A stretch of DNA of 64,000 nucleotides from Shimazuella kribbensis DSM 45090 (GCF_000428065.1 NZ_ATZF01000001.1:363822-427821); one strand, 5' to 3'; positions 1-8,610 are shown, counted from the first letter of the stretch. Made by a program: numbers and translations. Notes: generated from the letters alone by a model not told the origin.

Positions 1-1
1 A

Positions 2-1036
2 GGTGGAGAAAAGTTAGCTTCTCGTGTGTCTAGTGCGTATCAAATTCTTTCTTCTGAAGGCGGCGGCATCACACAGTTACGTCGTGCTGTGTTTTACCTT
101 CAAGAAGTAGGTGAATTGGATTCAACCATTCAAGAAGCATTGGACAGTATGGAGGCAGCTACTTTTCAATTAGAAGAAGCAGCAAGAGATTTGGATATGT
201 ACCAAGATAATTTGGATTTCTCACCAGAACGCTTATATGAAGTTCATGAGAGGATACATGTCATCCGTCAATTGCAACGTAAATATGGAGAATCAACAGC
301 GGAGATTTTGACATATTTAGGGCAAGCAGAGGCAGAGTTAGAGCGTCTTTTAAACGTAGAAGAAAATAAAGAACACCTCTACGAGAAACAGGCACAACTA
401 AAAGAACAGCTACAGGAAAAAGCCTTGAAGTTAACAGGGCTTCGAAAGCAAGCAGCTTCGCAATTAGAAATACAAGTGGAGAAACAACTTTCGGATTTAA
501 TGATGGGTTCTAGTGTCTTTCATGTCTCGTTTTATCCAAATCATTATCAAAAAGAAACTTTTGCCTATACAGGTATGGATCAAGTTGAGTTTCAACTCTC
601 ACCTGGACCTGGAGAGCCGCTTCGTTCATTGGCAAAAATCGCATCGGGTGGGGAACTATCTCGTATTATGCTTGCTCTTAAATGTATCTTTAGTGGACGA
701 GATCAAGTAAGGACGCTCATTTTTGATGAAGTAGATACAGGAGTTAGTGGACGAGCTGCGCAAGCTATTGCAGAAAAAATCGCTACATTGGCTTTAGAAA
801 ACCAGGTTTTATGTGTTACTCATTTGCCACAAGTCGCATGTATGGCAGATGTCCATCTTTATGTTTCCAAACAAATCGAAGCACAAAAAACTAGTTCAGG
901 GGTAACCAAGTTGGATAAAGCAGGGAGAATTATGGAATTGTCCAGAATGCTTGGGGGTGCAGAAGTAACAGCTAGAACAAAACAACATGCAGCAGAAATG
1001 TTGTTCTTAGCCAATAAAGTCAAAGCCAGACAATAA
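2..1036 (+). CDS. recN: DNA repair protein RecN (5' end outside window)
   Basis: The frame is open from base 2, so the gene begins before the window; about 344 C-terminal residues of a roughly 560-residue family are present. RecN is an SMC-like ATPase acting at double-strand breaks. Visible are the end of the coiled-coil arm, the ABC signature ASGGELSRIMLALK, a Walker B stretch TLIFDEVDTGVSG and the late VTHLPQVACMAD motif. The gene precedes spoIVB as in Bacillus. It ends with TAA and looks intact. Confidence 0.96.
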   Translation, partial: GGEKLASRVSSAYQILSSEGGGITQLRRAVFYLQEVGELDSTIQEALDSMEAATFQLEEAARDLDMYQDNLDFSPERLYEVHERIHVIRQLQRKYGESTAEILTYLGQAEAELERLLNVEENKEHLYEKQAQLKEQLQEKALKLTGLRKQAASQLEIQVEKQLSDLMMGSSVFHVSFYPNHYQKETFAYTGMDQVEFQLSPGPGEPLRSLAKIASGGELSRIMLALKCIFSGRDQVRTLIFDEVDTGVSGRAAQAIAEKIATLALENQVLCVTHLPQVACMADVHLYVSKQIEAQKTSSGVTKLDKAGRIMELSRMLGGAEVTARTKQHAAEMLFLANKVKARQ

Positions 1037-1219
1037 TTATGACGAGTGAGCTTGTTGTATGAAAACAGCCTTTATATGTACTTATTTGTGAATGTTAATC
1101 AATGAAATATAGGTTAAGGAAGCATTTGTAACTTATAAGGGATCTCATTCACGGGCACATTAATGTCACAGCCATCTCGAGTGCGAAGGAATAGGTAGAA
1201 CTCGCAGGAGAGTGGTAAT

Positions 1220-2488
1220 GTGCAGCAAAAATGGTTAAAAAGATGTTTAGGTCTTCTATTTGTCCTTCTCCTGGCAGTTGTGAGTTTGTCACCTACATGG
1301 CAAGAATTTTTAGCATTTCCAAGTAAAGTTCGCATGGTAAATGGAGAATTATTGACCAAGACATCTCATCTACCTGTTGCGTATAATACCGATGTAGAGG
1401 GTATCTCTTATGCTACCCTAAACATTGGAAAAATACCCGTAAAACGCGCAAAGGTACAAGTTGTTTCTCCTAAAAAAGTGATTCCAGGCGGTCAATCCAT
1501 TGGAATCAAATTAAAATCCAAAGGAATTATGGTAGTTGGTTATAATCTGGTGCATACATCCTCTGGTAATATTTCGCCAGCAGAAAAAGCGGGGATACAA
1601 GTAGGAGATACGATCCTGAGTGTGAATGGTCAATCTGAAGTAAGTATCAAGATGATCGGCCTTATGGCAGAAGAAGCGGGGAAAACCAACAAAAAGCTTC
1701 ATTTTACGATCTTAAGAGAAAATGTAAAGCATAAAATCAGCTTAAAGCCCCTTAAGGATCAAAAGGAACAAATTCACCGAATGGGAATGTACGTCCGTGA
1801 TAGTGCTGCTGGTGTTGGTACATTAACATTTTTAGAACCTGTTGAACATAAATATGGTGCTCTTGGTCATGTTATCTCGGATGTGGATACGGGACAACCG
1901 ATTGTAGTGGGACAAGGGAAAGTCCTTCGTTCGCATGTTACTTCGATTCAAAAAGGTGAATCAGGTGAACCAGGTGAAAAGCGAGCTATTTTTACAGATG
2001 AGGATCAAATTCTCGGGAATATCGTACGCAACACTCCGTTTGGGATATTCGGTAGAATGAAAGAATTACCAAATAAAGGATTATACAATGCTCCCATACC
2101 AGTAGGATTACAAGAAGAAGTAAAAGAAGGACCAGCTCGTATTTTAACAGTTGTTAATGGTCAAAAAGTAGAATCCTTTCAGATTCAGATTGTCAGTGTG
2201 AACAAACAGCGATTTCCTTCAACAAAAGGACTAATTTTAAAAGTGACTGATCCACGACTCTTAAGCCTTACCGGGGGGATAGTGCAAGGGATGAGTGGAA
2301 GTCCAATTATACAAAATGGCAAAATAATAGGTGCGGTTACACATGTATTTGTGAACTACTTTAAGCCGCCTTTTGGAAGACCAGTAATATCAAGCGTTTT
2401 TAGCAATTATGGCAGCACCATTTTAAAACACAAAATAGGAAAAAGAGACATTTTCAATAAAGTGTCTCTTTTTTCTTTGGGAACGTAA
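1220..2488 (+). CDS. spoIVB: SpoIVB signalling peptidase, interrupted: N-terminal 379 codons plus element-encoded tail
   Basis: SpoIVB is the forespore serine peptidase, secreted toward the mother cell, that cleaves SpoIVFA and so releases pro-sigma-K processing. The GTG start follows GGAGAG. Residues 8-24 form an N-terminal membrane anchor, about 95-170 a PDZ domain, and the S55 peptidase domain follows with His in YGALGHV (about 217) and the nucleophile Ser in GMSGSPI (about 359). Identity with the family stops at VTHVFVN (codon 379), exactly at a 21-bp repeat. The following 43 residues are unrelated and come from the inserted element. The normal C-terminus (DPSAGYG...) lies at 19,988-20,126. 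The truncated product keeps the catalytic Ser but lacks the conserved last 45 residues, so whether it is active is unknown. Confidence 0.93.
   Translation: MQQKWLKRCLGLLFVLLLAVVSLSPTWQEFLAFPSKVRMVNGELLTKTSHLPVAYNTDVEGISYATLNIGKIPVKRAKVQVVSPKKVIPGGQSIGIKLKSKGIMVVGYNLVHTSSGNISPAEKAGIQVGDTILSVNGQSEVSIKMIGLMAEEAGKTNKKLHFTILRENVKHKISLKPLKDQKEQIHRMGMYVRDSAAGVGTLTFLEPVEHKYGALGHVISDVDTGQPIVVGQGKVLRSHVTSIQKGESGEPGEKRAIFTDEDQILGNIVRNTPFGIFGRMKELPNKGLYNAPIPVGLQEEVKEGPARILTVVNGQKVESFQIQIVSVNKQRFPSTKGLILKVTDPRLLSLTGGIVQGMSGSPIIQNGKIIGAVTHVFVNYFKPPFGRPVISSVFSNYGSTILKHKIGKRDIFNKVSLFSLGT
2335..2355 (+). repeat. attL: 21-bp direct repeat at left end of the spoIVB element
   Basis: The 21 bases starting GGTTACACATG and ending TTTGTGAA are identical to 19967-19987. 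Both copies lie in the same spoIVB frame (V-T-H-V-F-V-N). Recombination between them rebuilds an uninterrupted spoIVB, so this is the likely crossover region of the serine recombinase encoded at the other end. Confidence 0.9.
2357..2371 (+). repeat. 15-bp direct repeat, left copy (second repeat pair at element ends)
   Basis: TACTTTAAGCCGCCT recurs at 19923-19937. Here it lies one base inside the 21-bp repeat; at the right end it lies 29 bases before that repeat. It may be a recombinase arm or a trace of an earlier junction. Confidence 0.7.
2441..2475. terminator. Intrinsic terminator inside the 3' end of the truncated spoIVB frame
   Basis: AAAAGAGACA (2441-2450) pairs with TGTCTCTTTT (2463-2472), extendable by four inner pairs around a CAAT loop, with T-rich flank on + and A-run before it, so it can work on both strands. 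The stop codon of the truncated spoIVB frame (2486-2488) lies downstream of the predicted transcript end. Confidence 0.85.
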
Positions 2489-2930
2489 TGGATGGGTCTG
2501 TACTCAATTAGGGGTACCGGCACATAGCCATCAAGCTAAGAAATATGAATACCCCAAAGTGAAAAAATGATCTGCTTCTTCTAGAGCATACTCAGAAAAA
2601 AGTCCTCATTTTTTTGTTTAAGGATTTGGCAATCGCTTAACTTGATGGGCATGGGGTGCCGCCAACATTTTGTAAAAAACCTACGCTAAGCCTCTGCTCA
2701 GGAAATTCGACAACCTTTATTTTCATTCCTTTGTGGTGTCGCTCTTAGCGACATGAAAGTCTATAAAAATAAGCCCACAGATGATTATCGGACTATATTT
2801 TATATATCTGATATTTAATTCACTTTAAAATCGATGAATGGAAAAATTCCTTAAAAATCGCCATCCCCGTACGGAGAATCGATCCTTGGTTGGAACGATC
2901 CCATACGGGGACGTTGCGTCACGCGTGAAT
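2489..2930. other. Non-coding left end of the element, with MITE-like inverted repeat
   Basis: No gene is supported here. At 2519-2540 (GGCACATAGCCATCAAGCTA...) and 2635-2662 there is an imperfect inverted repeat (complement GGCACCCCATGCCCATCAAG...), bracketing about 145 bp: the remnant of a small non-autonomous insertion. A perfect 7-bp hairpin TGTCGCT-CTT-AGCGACA lies at 2737-2753. Another stem (CCCCGTA ... TACGGGG, about 2864-2910) starts the GC-rich segment that follows. Confidence 0.4.
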
Positions 2931-2932
2931 GG

Positions 2933-2976
2933 AGCTCTGCCCGCCCTTTGATACCTCACGGGTGAGGGTGGGCGGC
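2933..2976 (-). terminator. GC-rich hairpin downstream of the 179-aa GC-rich gene
   Basis: GCCCGCCC (2939-2946) pairs with GGGCGGC (2970-2976) with one bulge, and CTCAC/GTGAG pairs within. It lies just past the stop of the minus-strand gene at 2983 and shares its GC-rich composition, so it probably travelled with that gene. Confidence 0.5.
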
Positions 2977-2982
2977 TCATGC

Positions 2983-3522
2983 CTAGTTGGGCTTGACCTC
3001 CGGCACACAGGGGGAGTAGATGTCGTATCCCCCTCCGAACGTACGGTGAACTCGATTCACCAGATAGTGATAGCTACCGTTGTGCCACCGCTCCTTTCCC
3101 CTCCAGAAGAGGCGAGTGGGAGTGACATTCGGGACATAAGTGTGGTAGAACAGGTCATCATCCAGTCGCTGGACGATGACAAGACCATTTCGGGCCTCGA
3201 CCCACGCGATCTGGCCGATGGTCAGGTCCTTGAGATCGTACACAACGATCCCGTCTGTGTCCTCATCATTACACCCACACTGCAAGTACAACACAGAGTC
3301 TTTGGTCCACTTGTGGTCTGCGTCCCATACCACAACCATGGTCGGGGACAATTCCTCCGGCTTCAATTCCTCGGGAACTCCCCACTCGAAGTGGATCATA
3401 AGTGTCTCCGCGGTGGCGGTGGCACTCAGCTCCCAACCCTCAACGGGAGAAAGCTGGTGGACATCAACCTTGACGTCCCGCCTGATGATTGACTTGAGTG
3501 TGGCCTTAAGGTTGTAACGCAA
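2983..3522 (-). CDS. Hypothetical protein in GC-rich segment A
   Basis: A 179-aa acidic, soluble-looking protein I do not recognise. The frame uses a TTG start behind GGGAAGG; there is no ATG near the N-terminus. Third codon positions are mostly G or C (AAG, GAG, CTC, GTC), in strong contrast to the AT-rich genes on both sides, and a GC-rich hairpin follows the stop. The opposite strand also has long frames, but this one has the more protein-like composition and a ribosome-binding site. Tryptophans and a CGC near the middle are noticeable; no motif supports a function. It looks imported as a gene-plus-terminator unit. Confidence 0.55.
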   Translation of the reverse strand: MRYNLKATLKSIIRRDVKVDVHQLSPVEGWELSATATAETLMIHFEWGVPEELKPEELSPTMVVVWDADHKWTKDSVLYLQCGCNDEDTDGIVVYDLKDLTIGQIAWVEARNGLVIVQRLDDDLFYHTYVPNVTPTRLFWRGKERWHNGSYHYLVNRVHRTFGGGYDIYSPCVPEVKPN

Positions 3523-3988
3523 GGCTCTACCTTCCCGGACGCCTATTTGACATCCTATACGTGACGAATTGAAATTATTTTCATTATCTCAACTACAAAG
3601 GGAATAATCAAACGGAAAATGCACGAACTATCATATTTTTACGAACAATATCTAAAAAATGGTCCTGCACACTGTGGAACATGATCTCTTAGAAGAATAC
3701 AAATTTAACTTTGATCGGATGATTATTTTACATAATCTCAGACCACTGAGAAAGAAATTAAATCATGAATTTCTCAACTATTCCAACATGATAGGAGATT
3801 CATCTAAGCATAGAGAAAATTGACTGTTTTCATTTTGAATCTCTTAGCGTAGGATTTTTACAAAATGTTTTGGGCCCCAATTCTATGAAATTGGTTTCAT
3901 GTTTATGTCCAAATTGAGTTACAACGAAATTTCGATTTAAAAGTATTTAACTGAATTTTTGTATAATAATTAACTTATACAGGAGGCG
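3523..3988. other. AT-rich spacer with one doubtful small frame
   Basis: No well supported gene. A 54-codon frame (3659-3823, + strand, starting MVLHTVEHDLLEEY) has plausible amino-acid composition but no ribosome-binding site; it may be a remnant. A TATAAT hexamer at 3962-3967 could be the -10 of a promoter for the next gene, without a good -35. Confidence 0.35.
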
Positions 3989-3994
3989 ATTATT

Positions 3995-4366
3995 ATATCT
4001 AAATTCATTGAGATTGATTACTCGTTATTTTATGATTTAACCGAATCGTATTTAACTGATTTAGATAAACGCACAGAGAGCTTCATTCGCTATTTACGCA
4101 ATTATGCCGATAATCCAAATAGATATAAAAGGTTCCCGTGGCAAGTCGTGAGTATCAGCCTATGGGAAGAAGAATGTCGCAAATCAAAAACAATTGTTCA
4201 AATTATGGAATCACAAGGAATAGATATGATTGTTGGTGTGGAAGGATCTCCAGAATTTATTGAATCGAATAAAAGATGGTGTCAGATTAGAGATTCAGCA
4301 AGAATCCTAGAGGTAGACACCAAGGAAATCATAGACACAATGAACTACATGTCAAGCAAGAAATAG
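3995..4366 (+). CDS. Hypothetical protein, apparently with a non-ATG start (ATT/ATA)
   Basis: The frame with normal coding character continues upstream of the first ordinary start (GTG, 4148) to a strong AGGAGG at 3981-3986. At ideal distance from it stand ATT (3989, 3992) and ATA (3995) instead of ATG, followed by SKFIEIDYSLFYDLTESY. A single ATG-to-ATA change would explain this. The full product would be about 123 aa, the GTG-started form 72 aa. Function is not recognised. It is followed 26 bases later by another unknown gene on the same strand. Confidence 0.5.
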   Translation: MSKFIEIDYSLFYDLTESYLTDLDKRTESFIRYLRNYADNPNRYKRFPWQVVSISLWEEECRKSKTIVQIMESQGIDMIVGVEGSPEFIESNKRWCQIRDSARILEVDTKEIIDTMNYMSSKK

Positions 4367-4392
4367 AAAGATGATACTGAAGAAGAGTGGTG

Positions 4393-4977
4393 ATGTTTTT
4401 GGATGAAGAATTAACTACGTTGACTTCTTTCCTAAAGGGTTACAAACCTAGTCTTATTTGTAACGTAGACGATGAGAAGATTACAGAGGATATAAGAACT
4501 CAATTACTTAGTTATCCGCATGTACTTGATATAGAGATGGGTCTAGCTCAACCACAACATATGTATTTTCTTAATCAAAATATTAAAGATCACTTTTTAT
4601 CAAGTATAAAGAATTTAGACTGTGGTACTCCTGAATTCTTTTATCAACTAGGTCTAGCATTAGGATTTCCCGAAAAAGCTGCTCGTTTTTTTAGAGATCG
4701 TGAGACGGATGATTCGTTGACATGGTTTAGGATATGCGTAGAATATTGTGCTATCGAATTTGTTTGTAATTATGAGGATTTAATAGAAGTCGTTCAGGAT
4801 TTATGGAAACTTCCCATCCCTGAATTTGAGGACGATACTATTACATTGCATTATTATGCTGGAGGCCCTGAAGTAAGATATAGAGTTTGTAGTGAGAAAG
4901 GTTTGAAAAGAGTACAAGAAGAACTAAGGTTAATAACGAACTATCGAAGATTAAAAGAAAACGAAAAGTCCCAATGA
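4393..4977 (+). CDS. Hypothetical protein of the element
   Basis: A 194-aa acidic protein of unknown function with no signal peptide or membrane segment. A GTG two codons upstream (4387) is an alternative start; the ATG at 4393 fits the GAAGAAGAG upstream better. It follows the preceding hypothetical gene closely and probably shares its transcript, which ends at a hairpin overlapping the stop codon (4967-4984). Typical AT-rich element codon use. Confidence 0.65.
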   Translation: MFLDEELTTLTSFLKGYKPSLICNVDDEKITEDIRTQLLSYPHVLDIEMGLAQPQHMYFLNQNIKDHFLSSIKNLDCGTPEFFYQLGLALGFPEKAARFFRDRETDDSLTWFRICVEYCAIEFVCNYEDLIEVVQDLWKLPIPEFEDDTITLHYYAGGPEVRYRVCSEKGLKRVQEELRLITNYRRLKENEKSQ

Positions 4978-4990
4978 TGGGACTCTACTT
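4967..4990 (+). terminator. Hairpin overlapping the stop of the 194-aa gene
   Basis: AGTCCC (4967-4972) and GGGACT (4979-4984) pair around AATGAT, followed by a short T-rich stretch. Also convergent to the end of the minus-strand Shedu remnant. Confidence 0.55.
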
Positions 4991-4996
4991 TTGAAG

Positions 4997-6126
4997 TTAT
5001 TTCAAAATATCTCTTATGTTTCTTATTTTTTTCAGCACCTATGTATACGTTATTATGTCAATATCTTTGTACATGTTCCTAGCAAGATTCCAATCGTTAT
5101 TTTGTTTTATATCTGTATTTTTATCTTCTCCAATTAACAATAGTGCTTTTAAGTATTTTTCTTTACTCGTTTTGAATATCTCTGCTCTATATGATGAGAT
5201 GTATCTTTGGAGTTGGAGGATTGCTTTTGTGACTCCTGACACAAGGTAGTGATTATTTCTATCCTTGGAATCGCTCATAATTTTTGCATTTGGTAATTTT
5301 ATTTCTAATAGCAATTCGGTTGTATCGTTTTGAAGAATAAAGTCAATATACTTAGTATCTTGATCTATAGTTGTTAATTTTTTCTCTTTATCTATTTTAA
5401 TAAATTCAGGAAATAGCAATCTGAAATTTTCATAGATAAAATTTTGCCATTCTTTTTCAGAAAGTGTTTTACTTAAATTGTTTTCAAATTCGCTGATCAG
5501 AAAATCATATTGTTGCCTCTGAACACCTTTATCTATTACATTATTGATAGTTTTATCTAAAAGCTCTTGTGTAAGTCTAGATAGTTTTGCCTCTTCATTT
5601 TTGAGGATTGTATGATTGTATAGGGCTAATTCAGTTAGTATTTGATTGGCATTGTCAGAATGTCGCTTGTTCTAGTTCTAAGAGTTTTTATAAAGTACTC
5701 ACTAATAGATAATGTTCCTTTAGTTCTTATAAAAGGTTCTAACTGATCACCTGTTATTGCAATTTGGTTATCAAGATAGTTTTCCCATTCCATAAAAGAA
5801 GCAATTGAATGAATTGTTTTTAGCTTTTTATAATAGTCTATCATCGGTCTTAGTTCTAATATCTTATCGGAAATAGCCAAATTTTTTAATAAGATTTTTA
5901 TCTCCTTATCTTTGTTACATGGATATAAATAATGTCCCGATTTATTTTCTAGATCATATTGAAAAAAGATTTGCTCTTTTTTATCAGGGTGAGATGCTAC
6001 AATTTCTGGAATATCCATATAACTAAATCTATGATCAATTGAATCCCTGTCTAAATAATAAAACTTCCCTTTAATAAAATCTGGATACTTATAGAATTTC
6101 ACATAACTCAATATATCTCTTTGCAT
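4997..6126 (-). pseudogene. Shedu-family (SduA, DUF4263) defence nuclease, decayed
   Basis: Read on the minus strand, one protein of about 375 residues, the normal SduA size, is spread over two frames. The N-terminal 163 codons (6126-5635) end in MPIKY-stop; from about 5660 the +1/-1 shifted frame continues HSDNANQILTELALYNH without interruption to 5039. There the C-terminal PD-(D/E)XK-like core is clear: KYIDFIL, LLLEIKLPNAKI and KAILQLQRYISSYRAE. A TAG at 5041-5039 then cuts off the last 13 residues (VLKKIRNIRDILK). One frameshift plus one nonsense codon imply a dead anti-phage gene, unless both are sequencing errors. Family assignment rests on these motifs. Confidence 0.72.
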
Positions 6127-6323
6127 ACTAGTCTCCCTTTTTGGTTTAATAGTGGTATCTTATATCAGATTATTCAGATATGTAAGTCTGATGGTATTGA
6201 TTAAAGTGAATTTGGAAAGGAAACGGTCTTAACGCAAATGACGCAGAATATATTATCAGTAATTTCTGAACGTGTGTTTGTATATAATGTTTTATACAAT
6301 CCTACGTTTGGGGGATATTCTGG

Positions 6324-6593
6324 ATGAGTAAATTAGATAGATCGAATATTTTATGGGAGAGCATCAGAATGTTCTTGGTTGAGCACAGAGAGGCTATACT
6401 AAAGCAACGAAAAGAAGCCGCAAGATTTATTCCACCTGAATTGGATGAACAAGCTTTGGAAGAGATGTCATATATCTTGCAAGAAGCATTGGAGTTAGAA
6501 CAACCAGTGCTAGCTACATACGCAGGTGAATATGAAGAAAAACAGTTTTGTGGATTTATCGATAAGATTGATACTTTAGGAAAGTACATATAA
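6324..6593 (+). CDS. YolD-like protein
   Basis: An 89-aa protein opening MSKLDRSNILWESIRMF, with the ELDEQALEEMSYILQEALE helix typical of the YolD-like family, found beside Y-family polymerases and in SP-beta. It ends at DTLGKYI, slightly shorter than usual, so the C-terminal strand may be lost. GGGGGATA precedes the ATG. Function in the family is unclear; no polymerase gene is nearby. One more SP-beta-type gene in the element. Confidence 0.75.
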   Translation: MSKLDRSNILWESIRMFLVEHREAILKQRKEAARFIPPELDEQALEEMSYILQEALELEQPVLATYAGEYEEKQFCGFIDKIDTLGKYI

Positions 6594-6642
6594 CTCAGTA
6601 ATGGAAGTATGTCTGTCAAAGTTTTATTTGAAAAAAATAATA

Positions 6643-6683
6643 AAAATCCTATCTGTTCATTAGAATGGACGGGATTTTTTTGA
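6643..6683 (+). terminator. Terminator after the YolD-like gene
   Basis: AAAATCC ... GGATTTT outer stem with CTGTTC/GAATGG inner pairing and a run of T from 6674. Confidence 0.7.
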
Positions 6684-6764
6684 AAATCATTATACAAAAT
6701 TAATAGGTAAATGATACTCTTTTGAAGAATAATTATATAGGCATATATTATTTGAAGGGTGGCA

Positions 6765-7066
6765 ATGAAATATATGAACGTTGAAGAAAGTAATAGAAGA
6801 ATATATCAAGAATTCGAGATGAAGTAGTAGAGTTTCATGAGTATTATGTACTTACATTTGGAGAATATCTAAAAACGAGCGGGTCCTTATTAGAGTATCT
6901 CGACCGTCGCTTAGAATCGATTCTAGAGGCTCTCACGGCCATTTCTGATTGTACTTATCTCAATGTTAATACTCAACGGAATTTTTCGACGCATTATTTA
7001 AATAAACTTTTTAATAGATTAGATTATCTATTTTCAAATCTTGACAATCAAAGATCGTATTGCTAA
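6765..7066 (+). pseudogene. Hypothetical protein with frameshift
   Basis: ATG at 6765 (behind GAAGGGTGG) opens MKYMNVEESNRRIYQE, then TAG at 6825. A one-base shift at about 6811 opens IRDEVVEFHEYYVLTFGEY and runs to TAA at 7064-7066, about 100 residues in all. Both parts have coherent helical composition, so this is best read as one small gene broken by an indel. Not recognised. Confidence 0.5.
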
Positions 7067-7115
7067 TATTCTAAACGAAATAGTGCTAATTTGAACTCCA
7101 TAAGTACCTGATAAA

Positions 7116-7144
7116 AATAGAAGTGGCTGGACTCCACTTCTATT
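7116..7144. terminator. Hairpin terminator
   Basis: Perfect 11-bp stem AATAGAAGTGG/CCACTTCTATT with a 7-nt loop, after the frameshifted small gene. Confidence 0.7.
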
Positions 7145-7208
7145 AATGAGCTATTTAGTTAAAACAAATTCTCACAATTCACTAGTAGTCCCATTACAAG
7201 TGGAAAAG

Positions 7209-7236
7209 AAAACCTACTTTAAAAAGTAGGTTTTTG
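7209..7236. terminator. Bidirectional terminator before the ligase gene end
   Basis: AAAACCTACTTT and AAAGTAGGTTTT form a near-perfect palindrome with flanking A and T runs. It serves the minus-strand ligase ending at 7243 and possibly + strand transcripts. Confidence 0.75.
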
Positions 7237-7242
7237 CTTTAT

Positions 7243-8091
7243 TCAAATGCAATATCTATGGAAACTTGGAGTTCTAATGTAACCGTTCTTTGTTACACCT
7301 CGTGATTTAACCTCTATCATTAACTTGGAGTCGAGATAGATTACATTCTTATCTTCATCTAACTTTAATTGATTAATTAAACCCCATAGCGCTCTTCGTT
7401 CTTTTGGAGGAAAGGGAAATTCTATAGTTCCTGCTGATGCTTCATTAGGGAATGATATTAAAACTCCATGCTCTCTTTTTTTAATACCCATTATAACAAC
7501 TTGGTAGTATTGATAGTTAACTATCTTCTGCCAATCCCAAGAGCGTTTGTTTATCTGGTAGCTTGAGTTTTTGCGTTTAACCACAATACCTTCTAACGCT
7601 TCTTGTTTTACTAGATTAAACAGCTCTTCAGAATTATCTCCGTCCATCCATCGTACAAGTGAAATGTGATTGTTCTCAGTGATATCGTTGAGTATTTCTT
7701 TTCTCTCTAGTAACGGAAGGTTGTAAACATCTTTGCCTTTATACCTGATGACATCAAAAACACAATACTGGATAGGTAATTGATATTTGAGGATGTCTAT
7801 TTTCTTTGTATTAGAGGTTTGAAATCTTTTGGAGACTGATTCGAAGCAAGGTTTACCTTGGTTATCAGTCACACAAACTTCTCCATCTAAGATGGTATCA
7901 GGAGGTAGGCCGATATCTAATAGTTCAGGAAATTGAGTATTACAAGGGGTGTTGTGTCTAGTGTATAGGTTTGTTTTATCTCCAACAGTGGAGAGTATGA
8001 GTCTGATTCCATCTATTTTGAGTTCGCATATATTGTCATAGTTATTGAGTGGTTTGTCTGTTCTTTGGAGTAACATGGGAGAAATGTACAT
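7243..8091 (-). CDS. ATP-dependent DNA ligase (SP-beta YoqV type)
   Basis: A 282-aa compact ligase. The nucleotidyl-transferase motif I is ELKIDGIRL (AMP-accepting Lys near residue 25), followed by LYTRHN, LDGEVCV, GIVVKRKNSSYQI (motif IV) and WQKIV (motif V). The length and the opening YISPMLLQRTDKPLNNYD match phage YoqV-like ligases rather than NAD-dependent LigA. The start is taken as the ATG at 8091 behind AGGTGA; a second ATG at 8100 lies in the hairpin. It joins nicks in phage or element DNA. A 9-bp stem covers its ribosome-binding site (see hairpin 8098-8130). Confidence 0.88.
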   Translation of the reverse strand: MYISPMLLQRTDKPLNNYDNICELKIDGIRLILSTVGDKTNLYTRHNTPCNTQFPELLDIGLPPDTILDGEVCVTDNQGKPCFESVSKRFQTSNTKKIDILKYQLPIQYCVFDVIRYKGKDVYNLPLLERKEILNDITENNHISLVRWMDGDNSEELFNLVKQEALEGIVVKRKNSSYQINKRSWDWQKIVNYQYYQVVIMGIKKREHGVLISFPNEASAGTIEFPFPPKERRALWGLINQLKLDEDKNVIYLDSKLMIEVKSRGVTKNGYIRTPSFHRYCI

Positions 8092-8097
8092 AATTAT

Positions 8098-8130
8098 CAC
8101 CTATACAAATTTTAACATTGCGTATAGGTG
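8098..8130 (-). promoter_or_regulatory. Hairpin covering the ligase ribosome-binding site
   Basis: CACCTATAC (8098-8106 on +) and GTATAGGTG (8122-8130) are perfect complements 15 bases apart. On the minus-strand transcript the second half contains the AGGTG Shine-Dalgarno bases directly before the ligase ATG. It could block ribosomes or serve as a repressor operator. Confidence 0.45.
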
Positions 8131-8325
8131 ATGTATTTAGTGGATTATTGGCAGTTCTACTTTATACAGCATTTTTAATAGATTGATTATTTACTGCTAA
8201 CTTCTGTGATAGACTTAAACTAATGATATCTTGTAACTATTGTTGCGTTTTTAATATGGAGAGTTGGGGAGAAGATTATATTAAAATCTATTGAAGATTT
8301 TGTATTAGGTATTTCCAAATTGTTT

Positions 8326-8610
8326 ATGGAAAATATTATTATTTATATAATAGCCACTGTCTTATTAGTTCTCGTATTTGTCAAAATAATAGAAATAAAA
8401 AAACCGATGAATCCTTGGTTGTGGTCTATCCCAATTTGGATCATTTTCTTATTTGTAAGTACACTATTTTTAATAGTAGTGTTCACCAGTATATCTGACC
8501 ACTTAGAATTAGAAGTAGTTGGTATTGGTCTTTGGGCAATCAGTCACTTGATTTCAATTGTTTTTGGAGTGGTTTATATTTGCTATTTAAGAAGAAAAAA
8601 TGGTCAATGA
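8326..8610 (+). CDS. Small membrane protein, three predicted helices
   Basis: About 94 aa with hydrophobic segments near residues 3-21, 33-54 and 63-86 and a basic C-terminus (RRKNGQ). Unknown function. The start is uncertain: TTG at 8320 and ATG at 8326 lack a good ribosome-binding site, while GGGGAGAAG further up (about 8266) is followed in frame by ATTATATTAAAATC with no normal start codon. It converges on the lipase-like gene with a shared terminator between. Confidence 0.5.
   Translation: MENIIIYIIATVLLVLVFVKIIEIKKPMNPWLWSIPIWIIFLFVSTLFLIVVFTSISDHLELEVVGIGLWAISHLISIVFGVVYICYLRRKNGQ

Noticed and set aside
1081-1130. Possible sigma-G promoter before spoIVB
   Set aside because: TGAATG and CATTTGTA elements were looked at, but spacing does not fit the sigma-F/sigma-G consensus well enough to call.
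2929-3492. 187-codon + strand frame over GC-rich gene A
   Set aside because: Shadow frame; the minus-strand frame has the start signal, the more protein-like sequence and the downstream hairpin.
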